41,979 bases of DNA from Mucilaginibacter polytrichastri (GCF_001911425.1 NZ_MPPL01000001.1:766773-808751), one strand, 5' to 3'; counted from the first letter of the stretch, positions 8,927 through 18,739 are shown. Translations and numbers: made by a program. The notes: a model not told the origin generated them from the sequence alone.

Positions 8927-9296
8927 TAAGCACCCTTTCTAAAATTATTAACGTCAAGTTGTCAGCTTTTTAAATAATAAAAGCTAATTATAGCAGCTAT
9001 TAAAGCAATTTGCTATTGTAAGTATTATGTTTCAAGAGATGTGCCAAGATACAATTATAGCCTGTGATAAACATTTAACATTAATAATATATTGATTTAT
9101 ACAACGTTAAAATAGTTATTGGCTTTTAATGTTATAAGCAGCAAATAGTTGCAATACTGAAAATTAGTCAGTTTGGGCAGAAAGTCTTTTGGCGTGATGT
9201 TTGTAAATATTTAACAATAAATTGCTCATATTGCATAATAAAATTTAACATTGGCAGTTAATTGTATATTCAATTTGTTATTTTCTTAAATACCTG
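8927..9296. other. 370-bp AT-rich divergent intergenic region
   Basis: No gene is visible between the divergent lon and TPR genes. The stretch is strongly AT-rich with several runs such as TTTAACA and AATAATA. It must hold the promoters of both genes. I see no exact TAnnTTTG box on either strand close to either start, and no clear inverted repeat of the CIRCE or sigma-32 type that would explain heat control of lon. Confidence 0.6.
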
Positions 9297-9926
9297 ATGA
9301 GGTTACCGGTCATACTTTTTGTATTAGCTATCACGTCAGTTAAAGTTTCTTCGGCACAAAATGCTTATGTAAAGCTAGGTCAGCAAGCATTAATGGAGGG
9401 GGATTTTAAAGTCGCGATACAAAGGCTCGAGCGGGCCTGTGTTATTGACTCTACCAATGCCGATGCTTTGTGGATGCTGGGATACTCTTATTATCATAGC
9501 GCCAATTATAAAAAGTCTATTACTGCTTATAACCGTGCCTTATCTGTTAAACCTACCGATGCTACGTCATATTATTACCGTGCACGCGCCAAAAGTTATA
9601 TGGCCAAAGATAATACGCTGTCGGCACAAGAGCGCGATAAATATCTTTACGGGGCAATTGTAGATTTCACTAAAGGAGTTACACTTGAACCGACCGATAA
9701 AAACAAGTATTACCAAAACAGGGGGATAGCGTACCGCGAATACGGTGTATTTAAACTCGACCAAACATCCAGAACAACCTACGACAAAATACGAGGTATT
9801 AATGCACTCAAAGCATCTATAGATGATTTAGAGAAGGTTTTGACCGATAGCCCCGGCCGCACGGATATAGCTTCGTTGTTGGATATCTCTAAAGAAAAGC
9901 TGGCTACTGTGGTGGGGCACCACTAA
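9297..9926 (+). CDS. Exported tetratricopeptide-repeat protein
   Basis: A 209-residue protein with a signal peptide (about residues 1-20, ending SSAQ) followed by TPR-like helix pairs: ALMEGDFKVAIQRLERACVI, ALWMLGYSYYHSANYKKSI, then SYYYRARAKSYMA and YYQNRGIAYREYGVFKLD. TPRs build protein-binding surfaces, so it is probably a periplasmic adaptor; no catalytic motif is present. It stands alone, divergent from lon and convergent with the small lipoprotein (3 bp between the two ends). Target unknown. Confidence 0.8.
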   Translation: MRLPVILFVLAITSVKVSSAQNAYVKLGQQALMEGDFKVAIQRLERACVIDSTNADALWMLGYSYYHSANYKKSITAYNRALSVKPTDATSYYYRARAKSYMAKDNTLSAQERDKYLYGAIVDFTKGVTLEPTDKNKYYQNRGIAYREYGVFKLDQTSRTTYDKIRGINALKASIDDLEKVLTDSPGRTDIASLLDISKEKLATVVGHH

Positions 9927-9929
9927 ATA

Positions 9930-10487
9930 TTACTTCTTAAATTTCCCTTTTATAATATACCGGTTGTTGCCCAGCAAAATTACATGCTGCGATTTATCTA
10001 TGGTATAAACAGAATCAGGCAGATAGGTTAACGCCTCACTGGTTTCATACAGCATATTTTTGGTATGGTTAACAATGTGGATACGGGTAACCTTGCCTTT
10101 TATTTTGGTAACCGTTAGTTCGCGGGTTTTTAATTCGGGCGTTAGCGCCTTATAAGTAATACTGTCGCCCCGGGCCAATACCGCATAGCTTTGCTGCCAC
10201 GACGGTTTGTTAATATCAGACGAGGCGAACAGCCCCAGCTCGTGGCCCCAATTAGCAATCTTTAAATTCTTGGTTTCACTCTGGCCGTTGTGGTTAACTG
10301 TTTTAGTTACTGAAGGATTAACGCGGTTAAGCCTCGATGAATCGGCTTGTATAAAACCCTTCAGGTCGAAGTATTTATACTGGCCTTTGGTTTCCTTTAC
10401 ATCAGGCTTACAGGCCACCAAAGCCGTGCAAATAAAAAAAGAATAGCAGATGGCGAACCATCTGCTATGTAATTTATACGAGTACAT
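9930..10487 (-). CDS. Small predicted lipoprotein of unknown function
   Basis: A 185-residue protein with a signal sequence ending in LVAC; Cys26 is the likely lipidation site, so it should be anchored to a membrane facing the periplasm. The mature part is beta-rich with no motif I recognise. Its ATG at 10487 lies inside the last codons of gpmI (14-bp overlap). The DNA encoding residues 7-19 of the signal sequence is also a strong intrinsic terminator hairpin with U-tract for gpmI; the hydrophobic SFFI residues come from the U-tract. No later start would leave a signal sequence, so this overlap seems real. Function unknown. Confidence 0.75.
   Translation of the reverse strand: MYSYKLHSRWFAICYSFFICTALVACKPDVKETKGQYKYFDLKGFIQADSSRLNRVNPSVTKTVNHNGQSETKNLKIANWGHELGLFASSDINKPSWQQSYAVLARGDSITYKALTPELKTRELTVTKIKGKVTRIHIVNHTKNMLYETSEALTYLPDSVYTIDKSQHVILLGNNRYIIKGKFKK
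10443..10468 (-). terminator. Intrinsic terminator of gpmI inside the next gene
   Basis: On the minus strand ATAGCAGATGG and CCATCTGCTAT form an exact 11-bp stem closed by a TTCG tetraloop, followed at once by TCTTTTTTTATTT. It starts 5 nt past the gpmI stop. It also lies within codons 7-15 of the lipoprotein gene, with the U-tract in codons 16-19, so it should limit expression of that gene. Confidence 0.9.
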
Positions 10488-11997
10488 TCCCGGTCATTTC
10501 CTCGGGGATCTCAACCCCTAATATGGTCAATACAGTAGGGGCAATATCGCCCAGTTTACCGTCTTTTACTTGTTTAACATCTTTATCAATAATAATACAA
10601 GGCACCAGGTTAGTAGTGTGTGCTGTATTTGGCGAACCATCTGCATTGATCATAAAGTCGGCATTACCGTGGTCGGCAATGATGATGAATGAGTAGCCGT
10701 TTTTTAAACCGGTTTCAACAACTGCTTTGGTGGTGGCATCAACAGTTTGGGCTGCTGTAACAACGGCTTCAAATACGCCGGTATGGCCAACCATATCTGT
10801 ATTGGCAAAGTTGAGGCAAATAAAATCGGCCCAACCGCTTTCCAGTTCAGGTAAAATAGCATCGCGGATACCTTCGGCACTCATCTCAGGCTGCAGATCA
10901 TAAGTAGCTACTTTTGGCGATGGCACTAACAGGCGTTTCTCGTCTGTAAATTCTTTTTCTCGGCCACCCGAGAAGAAAAAGGTTACGTGCGGATATTTCT
11001 CCGTCTCGGCAATACGGATCTGGTGTTTACCGGCATCCTGCAAAACCTCGCCCAGGGTTTTAACCAAATCGTCTTTGGTAAATATCACGTCAACGTTTTT
11101 AAACGTCTCGTCATAAGTGGTCATGGTGATATAGCGCAAATTAAGCGGGAACATGTTTTGCTCATGAAATGGCTTTTGCGTTAGCGCCAATGTAATTTCG
11201 CGGCCACGATCTGTACGGAAGTTAAAGCACAATACCACATCGCCATCTTTAATTAGGGCAAGCGGCTGTCCGTCTGCACCGGTATTCACAATTGGCTGGA
11301 TAAACTCATCGGTTACACCTTCTGCATAAGATGCTTTAATAGCACCCAGCAGGTCGGTAGTAGGTATGCCGGTACCGTGTACCATCAGGTCGTAAGCCAA
11401 TTTTACGCGCTCCCAGCGGTTATCGCGGTCCATTGCATAATAGCGGCCAATGGCCGATGCAATTTTAACCGGAGTATCTTTAATGTGGTTCTCCAGGTCG
11501 GCAATGTAACCGGCACCGGCATTAGGGTCGGTATCGCGGCCGTCTAAAAAGGCGTGGATAAATACTTTCTCTAAACCAAATTCGCCGGCTGCGTCGCACA
11601 GGCCTTTTACGTGTTTAATATGCGAGTGTACGCCACCGTCTGATACCAGGCCGATGAAGTGTACATCTTTGTTGTTTTGTTTTGCATAATCAAAAGCGCT
11701 TTTAATTACGGCATTGGTTGGCAGTTCATGGTCGTCAACCGCTTTGTGTATGCGGCCAAGTTCCTGGTAAACCACGCGGCCTGCGCCCAGGTTCATGTGC
11801 CCTACTTCAGAGTTACCCATTTGGCCCTCGGGCAAACCTACAGCCATGCCAGAAGCTTCGAGCTTGGAGTGCGGGTAGGTTCTGATCAATTCATCGAAAA
11901 ACGGAGTTTCGGCATTAAATATAGCGTCTGATTTGTCCTGACGGCCGTATCCCCAGCCATCTAAAATCAATAAAGCGAGTTTTTTTTGTTGTTCCAC
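10474..11997 (-). CDS. gpmI: 2,3-bisphosphoglycerate-independent phosphoglycerate mutase
   Basis: A 507-residue cytoplasmic glycolytic enzyme that interconverts 3- and 2-phosphoglycerate using two Mn2+ ions. The N-terminus LLILDGWGYG carries the metal-binding Asp13; the phosphoserine nucleophile is Ser63 in MGNSEVGHMNLGAGR; FIIIADHGNAD and NTAHTTNLVP near the C-terminus supply further metal ligands, as in the alkaline-phosphatase superfamily. Length matches GpmI. The start is a GTG at 11997 giving MEQQKKLALL; no ATG fits. A TATATTTG box lies 4 bp upstream. The 3' end overlaps the small lipoprotein gene. Confidence 0.97.
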   Translation of the reverse strand: MEQQKKLALLILDGWGYGRQDKSDAIFNAETPFFDELIRTYPHSKLEASGMAVGLPEGQMGNSEVGHMNLGAGRVVYQELGRIHKAVDDHELPTNAVIKSAFDYAKQNNKDVHFIGLVSDGGVHSHIKHVKGLCDAAGEFGLEKVFIHAFLDGRDTDPNAGAGYIADLENHIKDTPVKIASAIGRYYAMDRDNRWERVKLAYDLMVHGTGIPTTDLLGAIKASYAEGVTDEFIQPIVNTGADGQPLALIKDGDVVLCFNFRTDRGREITLALTQKPFHEQNMFPLNLRYITMTTYDETFKNVDVIFTKDDLVKTLGEVLQDAGKHQIRIAETEKYPHVTFFFSGGREKEFTDEKRLLVPSPKVATYDLQPEMSAEGIRDAILPELESGWADFICLNFANTDMVGHTGVFEAVVTAAQTVDATTKAVVETGLKNGYSFIIIADHGNADFMINADGSPNTAHTTNLVPCIIIDKDVKQVKDGKLGDIAPTVLTILGVEIPEEMTGNVLV

Positions 11998-12001
11998 GGT
12001 G

Positions 12002-12009
12002 CAAATATA
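12002..12009 (-). promoter_or_regulatory. Candidate -7 box (TATATTTG) for gpmI
   Basis: Read on the minus strand the sequence is TATATTTG, an exact TAnnTTTG match, 4 bp upstream of the GTG start at 11997. Its position supports that start. No -33 TTG is clear. Confidence 0.45.
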
Positions 12010-12028
12010 AATTTTATGTTTATTGGTG

Positions 12029-12186
12029 GGTAGTTATTGGGTTACTATGTTGTTAAGTAATTGGAGATAGTTATTGAGTTACTGTGTTATTAGGCTAAAA
12101 CAGGGTAGTTGTGTGTAGTGTTTATTGAATTATCGGGGTACAGGTTTAGTAACCTAATAACTTAATAACCAAATTACTTAGTAACA
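12029..12186. repeat. Heptad-based inverted repeat between gpmI and nadC
   Basis: About 150 bp made of variants of GTTATTG, GTTACTA and AAGTAAT. The left part (12029-12095) carries them on the plus strand and the right part (12144-12186) as the reverse complement, so the two can pair imperfectly. Unlike the other arrays in the window, this one lies 5' of both neighbouring genes, which are divergent. Confidence 0.6.
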
Positions 12187-12234
12187 ATGTCACAAATCAA
12201 TTTAATTCAAAACTAAATAATTGTCAATTGTTTT

Positions 12235-12242
12235 TACTTTTG
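12235..12242 (+). promoter_or_regulatory. Candidate -7 box (TACTTTTG) for nadC
   Basis: TACTTTTG matches TAnnTTTG and ends 19 bp before the TTG start of nadC. The upstream TTG words at 12221 and 12228 are too close to serve as a normal -33 element. Confidence 0.45.
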
Positions 12243-12261
12243 ACGATTAATACGAACGATT

Positions 12262-13110
12262 TTGGATAAAGAACTTGTAGACTCATTTATATTAAATGCC
12301 CTGAAAGAAGATGTAGGCGATGGCGACCATACCTCGTTAGCTACTATTACGCCGGGCACCCAGGGCAAAGCCCGCTTACTGGTAAAAGATACCGGCATTT
12401 TAGCAGGCGTTGAACTGGCTGTAGAGATATGCCACATTATTGATCCTGAATTAAAGGTTGAACTCTTTTTACAGGATGGGGCAGCGATAAAGCCGGGAGA
12501 TGTTGCTTTTAACTTATCGGGCAGCGTACACAGCATTTTAAAGGCCGAGCGCCTGTTGCTTAACTGTATGCAGCGCATGTCTGGCATTGCCACCAAAACT
12601 AACCAGATTGTAAATATGCTGAAGGGTACAGGCACCAAAGTATTGGATACCCGTAAAACTACCCCCGGCGTACGTTACCTGGAAAAATGGGCGGTAAAGA
12701 TTGGCGGAGGCGTTAACCACCGCTTTGGTTTGTATGATATGATTTTGATTAAGGATAACCATGTAGATTATTCGGGCGGTATTGCCAATGCTATTAACAA
12801 TGCCCATCAGTACCTGGCAGATCAAAACAAGAAACTGCAAATTGAAATAGAAGTAAGAAACCTTGACGAGCTGGAAGAGGTTTTACAGGTAGGTGGTGTT
12901 GACCGTATTTTACTGGATAACTTTAAGCCGCAAGTGCTGCAGCAAGCCATTGCCAGAAACGAAGGGCGTTATATTACCGAGGCATCGGGAGGGATAACCA
13001 TGGATAATATTATGGATTATGCATCGGCCGGGGTAGACTATATTTCTATCGGCGCGCTTACGCATTCTGTTAATAGTTTAGACCTCAGCCTAAAAGCGAT
13101 TAAAGAATGA
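12262..13110 (+). CDS. nadC: Nicotinate-nucleotide pyrophosphorylase (quinolinate phosphoribosyltransferase)
   Basis: A 282-residue cytoplasmic enzyme of de novo NAD synthesis that joins quinolinate and PRPP to give nicotinate mononucleotide, CO2 and PPi. Diagnostic segments are EDVGDGDHTSLATI near the N-terminus, DTRKTTPGVRYLEKWAVKIGG (split here as DTRKTTPG and VRYLEKWAVKIGG), NHRFGLYDMILIKDNH, and EASGGI near the C-terminal phosphate site. Length is typical. The start is a TTG at 12262 (MDKELVDSFILNAL), which gives the expected N-terminus. It heads a plus-strand run of four genes with short gaps (43, 4 and 1 bp), unrelated in pathway. Confidence 0.96.
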   Translation: MDKELVDSFILNALKEDVGDGDHTSLATITPGTQGKARLLVKDTGILAGVELAVEICHIIDPELKVELFLQDGAAIKPGDVAFNLSGSVHSILKAERLLLNCMQRMSGIATKTNQIVNMLKGTGTKVLDTRKTTPGVRYLEKWAVKIGGGVNHRFGLYDMILIKDNHVDYSGGIANAINNAHQYLADQNKKLQIEIEVRNLDELEEVLQVGGVDRILLDNFKPQVLQQAIARNEGRYITEASGGITMDNIMDYASAGVDYISIGALTHSVNSLDLSLKAIKE

Positions 13111-13153
13111 ACAACTTAATTACTAACATATCTTTTAGTAATATTGTGGTGAA

Positions 13154-13801
13154 ATGATATCTGTTTATTCGATTTCAGCGCTCATTCTGGCTTATTTGTT
13201 TGGCTCTATACCCACCGCGGTGTGGATAGGCCAGGCATTTTATGGCATAGATATCAGGGAGTATGGCAGTGGTAATGCCGGGGCTACCAACACCTTCAGG
13301 GTGCTGGGTAAAAAAGCCGGTATACCCGTAATGCTTATTGATATTTTAAAAGGGTGGACGGCTACTAACCTGGCCTATTTTATACCCATGTCGCTAGTAG
13401 GTAATCACCATTCTATCATATTTACTAATTATGAGCTTGCCTTTGGTATAACGGCTGTTATGGGCCATTTATTTCCGGTTTTTGCAGGTTTTAGAGGTGG
13501 GAAGGGAATTGCCACCCTTTTTGGAATGGTTTTAGCTATCCATTTACAGGCTGCCTTGCTTTGTGTGTTTGTGTTTATATTGGTGCTGTTGATCACCAAG
13601 TATGTATCGCTAAGTTCTATAATGGCTGGTTTTATGTATCCTATAGCGGTAACATTTGTGTTCCCGGTTTACATAAAGTCTGTAGTAATATATGGTATGT
13701 GCATGTGTATATTAATATTGGTTACACACCAAAAAAATATAGAACGCCTATTGAAAGGCAAGGAGTCGAAAGTCAATCTGTTTAAGAAAAAAACTGCCTG
13801 A
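13154..13801 (+). CDS. plsY: Acyl-phosphate:glycerol-3-phosphate acyltransferase
   Basis: A 215-residue integral inner-membrane enzyme that transfers an acyl group from acyl-phosphate to glycerol 3-phosphate, the first step of phospholipid synthesis in most bacteria. The three PlsY motifs are visible: FGSIPTAVWIG, YGSGNAGATNTFRVLG (the conserved SGN-GATN-R loop) and HLFPVFAGFRGGKGIAT. Several hydrophobic helices cover the rest, and the tail is basic. Length is typical. It lies 43 bp after nadC and 4 bp before the peptidase gene, so it is probably co-transcribed with both. Confidence 0.96.
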   Translation: MISVYSISALILAYLFGSIPTAVWIGQAFYGIDIREYGSGNAGATNTFRVLGKKAGIPVMLIDILKGWTATNLAYFIPMSLVGNHHSIIFTNYELAFGITAVMGHLFPVFAGFRGGKGIATLFGMVLAIHLQAALLCVFVFILVLLITKYVSLSSIMAGFMYPIAVTFVFPVYIKSVVIYGMCMCILILVTHQKNIERLLKGKESKVNLFKKKTA

Positions 13802-13805
13802 CGTT

Positions 13806-14606
13806 ATGAAGAAATTTAACCTTTGTTGTACAATGGCCATTGCTGTTGTATTATTTTCCTGTTCAACAGTGCCAATAACCGGCCGCAAGCAATTTAATGT
13901 TGTAAGCGATGCCGAGATTAATCAATCTGCGGCTGCCAGTTACCGCCAGTTATTAACCGACCCTAAAACCAAGGTAATAGCAAGCTCTGCCGATGCCCAG
14001 CGGGTGCAAAGGGTAGGTAATCAGCTGTCTGCCGCTATTCAGCGTTATTTGCAGCAAAATGGCTATGCCAATCAGTACAATTTCGACTGGCAGTTTACGC
14101 TGATACAAAGCAGCGAGGTTAATGCCTGGTGTATGCCCGGCGGCAAGGTTGCCGTATACAGCGGCATACTACCTTATACTAAAGATGATGCCGGACTGGC
14201 TACCGTATTGGGCCACGAGATTGGCCATGCCATAGCCCACCACTCTGCCGAGCGGGTTTCTCAGCAATATGTAGCACAGGGATTAGGCACGGCCATTGGG
14301 GTTGGTGCAGCAAATTCCTCATCGGCAACATTAGGTATTATTAACCAGCTTTATGGTGTGGGTGGATCATTGGTTCTATTGAAATATTCACGTAACCAGG
14401 AGTCAGAAGCAGATAGGCTGGGCCTTACCTTTATGGCTATGGCGGGTTACGACCCACATAATGCTATTGCTTTTTGGCAACGGATGGCAGCATCTGGCAC
14501 AAACAGTAACACCCCCGAATTTTTGAGTACACACCCTGCAGATGCCACACGCATTGCAGCTATACAAAATACCATACCCGAGGCTATGAAATATTACCAC
14601 AAGTAA
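13806..14606 (+). CDS. M48-family metalloprotease lipoprotein (LoiP/BepA-like)
   Basis: A 266-residue lipoprotein (lipobox VLFSC, Cys19) with an M48 zinc peptidase domain. The zinc motif HEIGH is at residues 137-141, and a third ligand Glu sits in NQESEADRLG (about residue 201). STVPITGRKQFN after the lipid anchor is usual for this family. E. coli relatives LoiP and BepA work on outer-membrane protein quality control, which suggests a periplasmic proteolytic role here; the substrate is unknown. No TPR domain follows, so it is closer to LoiP than to BepA. It is 4 bp from plsY and 1 bp from the DUF2071 gene. Confidence 0.9.
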   Translation: MKKFNLCCTMAIAVVLFSCSTVPITGRKQFNVVSDAEINQSAAASYRQLLTDPKTKVIASSADAQRVQRVGNQLSAAIQRYLQQNGYANQYNFDWQFTLIQSSEVNAWCMPGGKVAVYSGILPYTKDDAGLATVLGHEIGHAIAHHSAERVSQQYVAQGLGTAIGVGAANSSSATLGIINQLYGVGGSLVLLKYSRNQESEADRLGLTFMAMAGYDPHNAIAFWQRMAASGTNSNTPEFLSTHPADATRIAAIQNTIPEAMKYYHK

Positions 14607-14607
14607 T

Positions 14608-15348
14608 ATGGCTAAAATACGTTTCCTTACCGCGCAGTGGAAAAACCTGCTCATGGTCAATTACGAGGTAGATCCCGAAGTTTTAAAACCACACATGCCT
14701 GCATTTACCGAACTGGATTTGTGGGAGGGTAAGGCTTTAGTAAGTATGGTGGGTTTTATGTTTTTAAACACCCGGGTAATGGGCATCAAATGGCCCTGGC
14801 ATGTTAACTTTGAAGAAGTAAACCTGCGTTTTTATGTGCGATACTTTGACGGTAAGGAATGGAAACGGGGAGCTGTGTTTATAAGCGAAATTGTACCTAA
14901 GCATATTATCCCAATTGTAGCTAATAATTTGTATAATGAGCATTACAAAGCATTACCCATGCGCCATAGCATAGCGCAGGCTGGTAATGAGCATACTTAT
15001 TTTGATTATGAGTGGATGCTGAAAGGCCGCTGGAATAAATTAGGCGCTACCGTAAGCAATACCTTTACTAACCTGCAACCCAATAGTGCCGAACAATTTA
15101 TTTTTGAGCATTACTGGGGATATAACCGTATTCATGATACTAAGACGCTGGAATATGCGGTTGAGCATCCGTCGTGGCAAATAGCAGCAGTAAAAGATAC
15201 TGTATTTGATGCTGATATTGCTGCATTGTATGGTGCTGAGTTCGAACCTTTCTTAAGTGTGAAACCTTATTCAGCATTTTTTGCCAAAGGTTCTGATGTA
15301 GCCGTTAGGGTTGCGGGGAAAATTCTGGCTGCCCCAATACTGCCATAA
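14608..15348 (+). CDS. DUF2071 (YqjF-like) protein
   Basis: A 246-residue soluble protein beginning WKNLLMVNYEVDPEVLKPHMP and containing VSMVGFMFLNTRVMG and NFEEVNLRFYVRY, the pattern of the DUF2071/YqjF family (acetoacetate-decarboxylase-like fold). The biochemical role of the family is not established. Its ATG follows the peptidase stop after a single base, so it is the last gene of the nadC-plsY-M48 run. The final 44 bp overlap the 3' end of pabB on the opposite strand. Confidence 0.85.
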   Translation: MAKIRFLTAQWKNLLMVNYEVDPEVLKPHMPAFTELDLWEGKALVSMVGFMFLNTRVMGIKWPWHVNFEEVNLRFYVRYFDGKEWKRGAVFISEIVPKHIIPIVANNLYNEHYKALPMRHSIAQAGNEHTYFDYEWMLKGRWNKLGATVSNTFTNLQPNSAEQFIFEHYWGYNRIHDTKTLEYAVEHPSWQIAAVKDTVFDADIAALYGAEFEPFLSVKPYSAFFAKGSDVAVRVAGKILAAPILP

Positions 15349-16588
15349 TCGCTTTTACTTTTAACAGGCACTCTTCGTATTCAAAAGCTGCATCGGCATG
15401 GTAAGTGATGGCACTGCCTGCCTGGAAGGAAAGATACCTCTCTGTTGCGTTGTATTGGATGCTGCGGATCACTACATTGAAATCAAAATCCCCATCGGGA
15501 CTAAAATAACCTACCGCGCCTGAGTATACACCCCGCTTGGTTCGCTCATATGCTTCCATCAGTTGCATAGCGCTTAACTTGGGTGCGCCGGTCATGCTGC
15601 CCATAGGGAAAGTGTTCCTTACGGCTTGTACAGTGCTCATGACATTCGCTAACTCACATACCACCGTCGAGATCATCTGATGCACCTGCTGAAAGCTGTA
15701 AATGCCAAACAACTCTGCTACCTTAACCGTACCGGGAATGGCAGAATGGGTAAGGTCGTTTCTAACCAGGTCAACTATCATTACATTCTCCTGTTGCTCT
15801 TTGGTGTTGTTGCGCAATTGCTGAATAATGACTTTATCGCTTGCGGCATCAATGCCTCGTTTGGCGGTACCTTTAATGGGCTGAGAGATTAACTTATTGC
15901 CTCGCTTAGCCAAAAATCTTTCGGGCGAGGCACAGAGGATATATTGCCGGTGATATTTAAAGAAACAGGCAAACGGGTTAGGAGAAGCCTCATTTAATTG
16001 TCTGAATATATTAACTGGGTGAACAGATACATCTTCAGCATAAAATTCCTGGCAAAAATTGGTAACATAAATATCGCCCCGGCTAATGTGTGCTTTAATT
16101 TTATTTACGGTATCAATATACTCGGCCTTATTAAACCGTGTTTGTATGTTAACTTTTGGTGATGCAGTTTCTGTTACAATAACAAACTCATTGATTGCTT
16201 TAAATACAGCTTCGGCATCGTCAGCCTGAATATTTACTTCATCACCATTAACAATAATAAGGTGCCGGGGAACGAAGAAATACAGATCTGGAAATTGCAG
16301 ATGATCTGTGTTCGCAGAATCAACCTGTTCCAGCTCGTTCTTCAAATCATAACCTAAAAATCCCGTCATCCATTCGTTATGCTCTGCCTTAAAATTGGCT
16401 AAGGCATCGAAAGCGTTACCGCTTTGGGCGGTAACATCAGCCTTTACATCGGCGGCTATCAGTGTATCGAACTTAGCATATTGATCAACGAAATTATTAG
16501 AATCAAGGTAACAGGCCACATCAAAATTTGAGGCCCAATGCAGCGCTTTCTGTTTAAATTGAGGGATGTTATCGGGATAGAAGATCAC
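15305..16588 (-). CDS. pabB: Aminodeoxychorismate synthase component I
   Basis: About 427 residues of the chorismate-binding family (TrpE/PabB/MenF). The segment SQPIKGTAKRG has Lys in PIKGT, where anthranilate synthases have Ala; that Lys is typical of PabB, which with a glutaminase makes 4-amino-4-deoxychorismate for folate. Other family blocks are NVMIVDLVRNDL, PMGSMTGAPKLSAM and SGAVGYFSPDGDFDFNV. The preferred start is the GTG at 16588: it gives a normal N-terminus (VIFYPDNIPQ) and lies just past a -7-like box. A TTG at 16615 is in frame but falls inside the purA terminator. The class IV aminotransferase at 28746 could supply the PabC step. Confidence 0.88.
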   Translation of the reverse strand: MIFYPDNIPQFKQKALHWASNFDVACYLDSNNFVDQYAKFDTLIAADVKADVTAQSGNAFDALANFKAEHNEWMTGFLGYDLKNELEQVDSANTDHLQFPDLYFFVPRHLIIVNGDEVNIQADDAEAVFKAINEFVIVTETASPKVNIQTRFNKAEYIDTVNKIKAHISRGDIYVTNFCQEFYAEDVSVHPVNIFRQLNEASPNPFACFFKYHRQYILCASPERFLAKRGNKLISQPIKGTAKRGIDAASDKVIIQQLRNNTKEQQENVMIVDLVRNDLTHSAIPGTVKVAELFGIYSFQQVHQMISTVVCELANVMSTVQAVRNTFPMGSMTGAPKLSAMQLMEAYERTKRGVYSGAVGYFSPDGDFDFNVVIRSIQYNATERYLSFQAGSAITYHADAAFEYEECLLKVKAIMAVLGQPEFSPQP

Positions 16589-16592
16589 ACTA

Positions 16593-16600
16593 CAAAAATA
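16593..16600 (-). promoter_or_regulatory. Candidate -7 box (TATTTTTG) for pabB
   Basis: On the minus strand TATTTTTG fits TAnnTTTG and ends 4 bp before the GTG at 16588. The same bases are the U-tract of the purA terminator hairpin at 16602-16627, so terminator and promoter overlap. Confidence 0.4.
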
Positions 16601-16601
16601 G

Positions 16602-16627
16602 TAAAGGCCGGGCAAAGCCGGCCTTTA
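16602..16627 (-). terminator. Intrinsic terminator of purA
   Basis: TAAAGGCCGG (16602-16611) pairs exactly with CCGGCCTTTA (16618-16627) around a 6-nt loop. On the minus strand the hairpin is followed by CTATTTTTG. It is about 65 bp past the purA stop. Confidence 0.85.
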
Positions 16628-16650
16628 AATGATAATATCTTAAAGTTTTG

Positions 16651-16679
16651 ATTGCAAGCTACGAAGTAATCTCGTAGCT
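16651..16679. repeat. REP-like repeat, family C, copy 1
   Basis: ATTGCAAGCTACGAAGTAAT followed by CTCGTAGC. It closely resembles the reverse complement of 29748-29776 (ATTGCGGTACGAAGCAATCT then CGTAGC). Two related copies 13 kb apart between unrelated genes point to a dispersed repeat. It sits between the purA stop and the purA terminator. Confidence 0.6.
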
Positions 16680-16692
16680 ACGCACATCTGAT

Positions 16693-18156
<1,464 letters not shown>

Positions 18157-18225
18157 TTAAAATACCCGGGGCATAAAGCCACGCAAAGGTATCATCATCA
18201 ATGTATTTATTGGTATAAAATTTAA

Positions 18226-18248
18226 AAAGCTTAGTGAAACTAAGCTTT
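18226..18248 (-). terminator. Intrinsic terminator of the Fur-family gene
   Basis: AAAGCTTAGT pairs exactly with ACTAAGCTTT around a GAA loop. On the minus strand the stem is followed by TTAAATTTTATAC. It begins about 20 bp after the regulator's stop codon. Confidence 0.8.
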
Positions 18249-18268
18249 GCTTAAAACCGGGTTATCCA

Positions 18269-18739
18269 TTACGATACTTTTCTGTCGCAGAAACCTTCTT
18301 TTAATTTGGTGCAGTTTCCGTAAAGATTTAAAGAGTGGTGCCTGATCTCAAATTTGAGCAGCTCGCCCATCATGCTTTGAATTTGCTGGATGCGCGGATC
18401 GCAAAACTCAACCACTTTACCGCAATCAATGCAGATAATGTGATCGTGCTGCTTATAACCGTATGATTTTTCGAACTGTGCCATGTTTTTACCAAACTGG
18501 TGCTTGGTAACCAAATCGCACGATACTAATAGCTCTAAAGTGTTGTATACGGTAGCGCGGCTTACACGATATTTTTTATTTTTCATGTGGATGTACAATG
18601 ATTCCACATCAAAATGATCGCTTCTTGAATAAATTTCTTCTAGTATGGCAAAGCGCTCCGGGGTTTTCCTGAGGCTTTTATTTTCGAGATACGCCTCGAA
18701 AATTTTTTTAACCATATCAATGGTTTCCTGCTGAGGCAT
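18269..18739 (-). CDS. Fur-family transcriptional repressor
   Basis: A 156-residue metal-dependent DNA-binding regulator. The N-terminal winged helix includes [14 protein letters not shown] and the recognition helix region [13 protein letters not shown] (about 59-71). The C-terminal dimerisation domain has metal ligands in [15 protein letters not shown] (H98, H100; C103 and C106 for structural zinc), with a second Cys pair in [11 protein letters not shown]. Bacteroidota usually have several Fur/PerR/Zur paralogues; the motifs do not show whether it senses iron, peroxide or zinc. It lies between rel and purA on the same strand, has its own -7-like box (18758-18765) and terminator, so it is probably a single-gene unit. 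Confidence 0.92.
   Translation of the reverse strand: MPQQETIDMVKKIFEAYLENKSLRKTPERFAILEEIYSRSDHFDVESLYIHMKNKKYRVSRATVYNTLELLVSCDLVTKHQFGKNMAQFEKSYGYKQHDHIICIDCGKVVEFCDPRIQQIQSMMGELLKFEIRHHSLNLYGNCTKLKEGFCDRKVS

Noticed and set aside
16589..16615. TTG start for pabB at 16615.
   Set aside because: It lies in the loop/stem of the purA terminator and upstream of the likely -7 box; the GTG at 16588 fits better.
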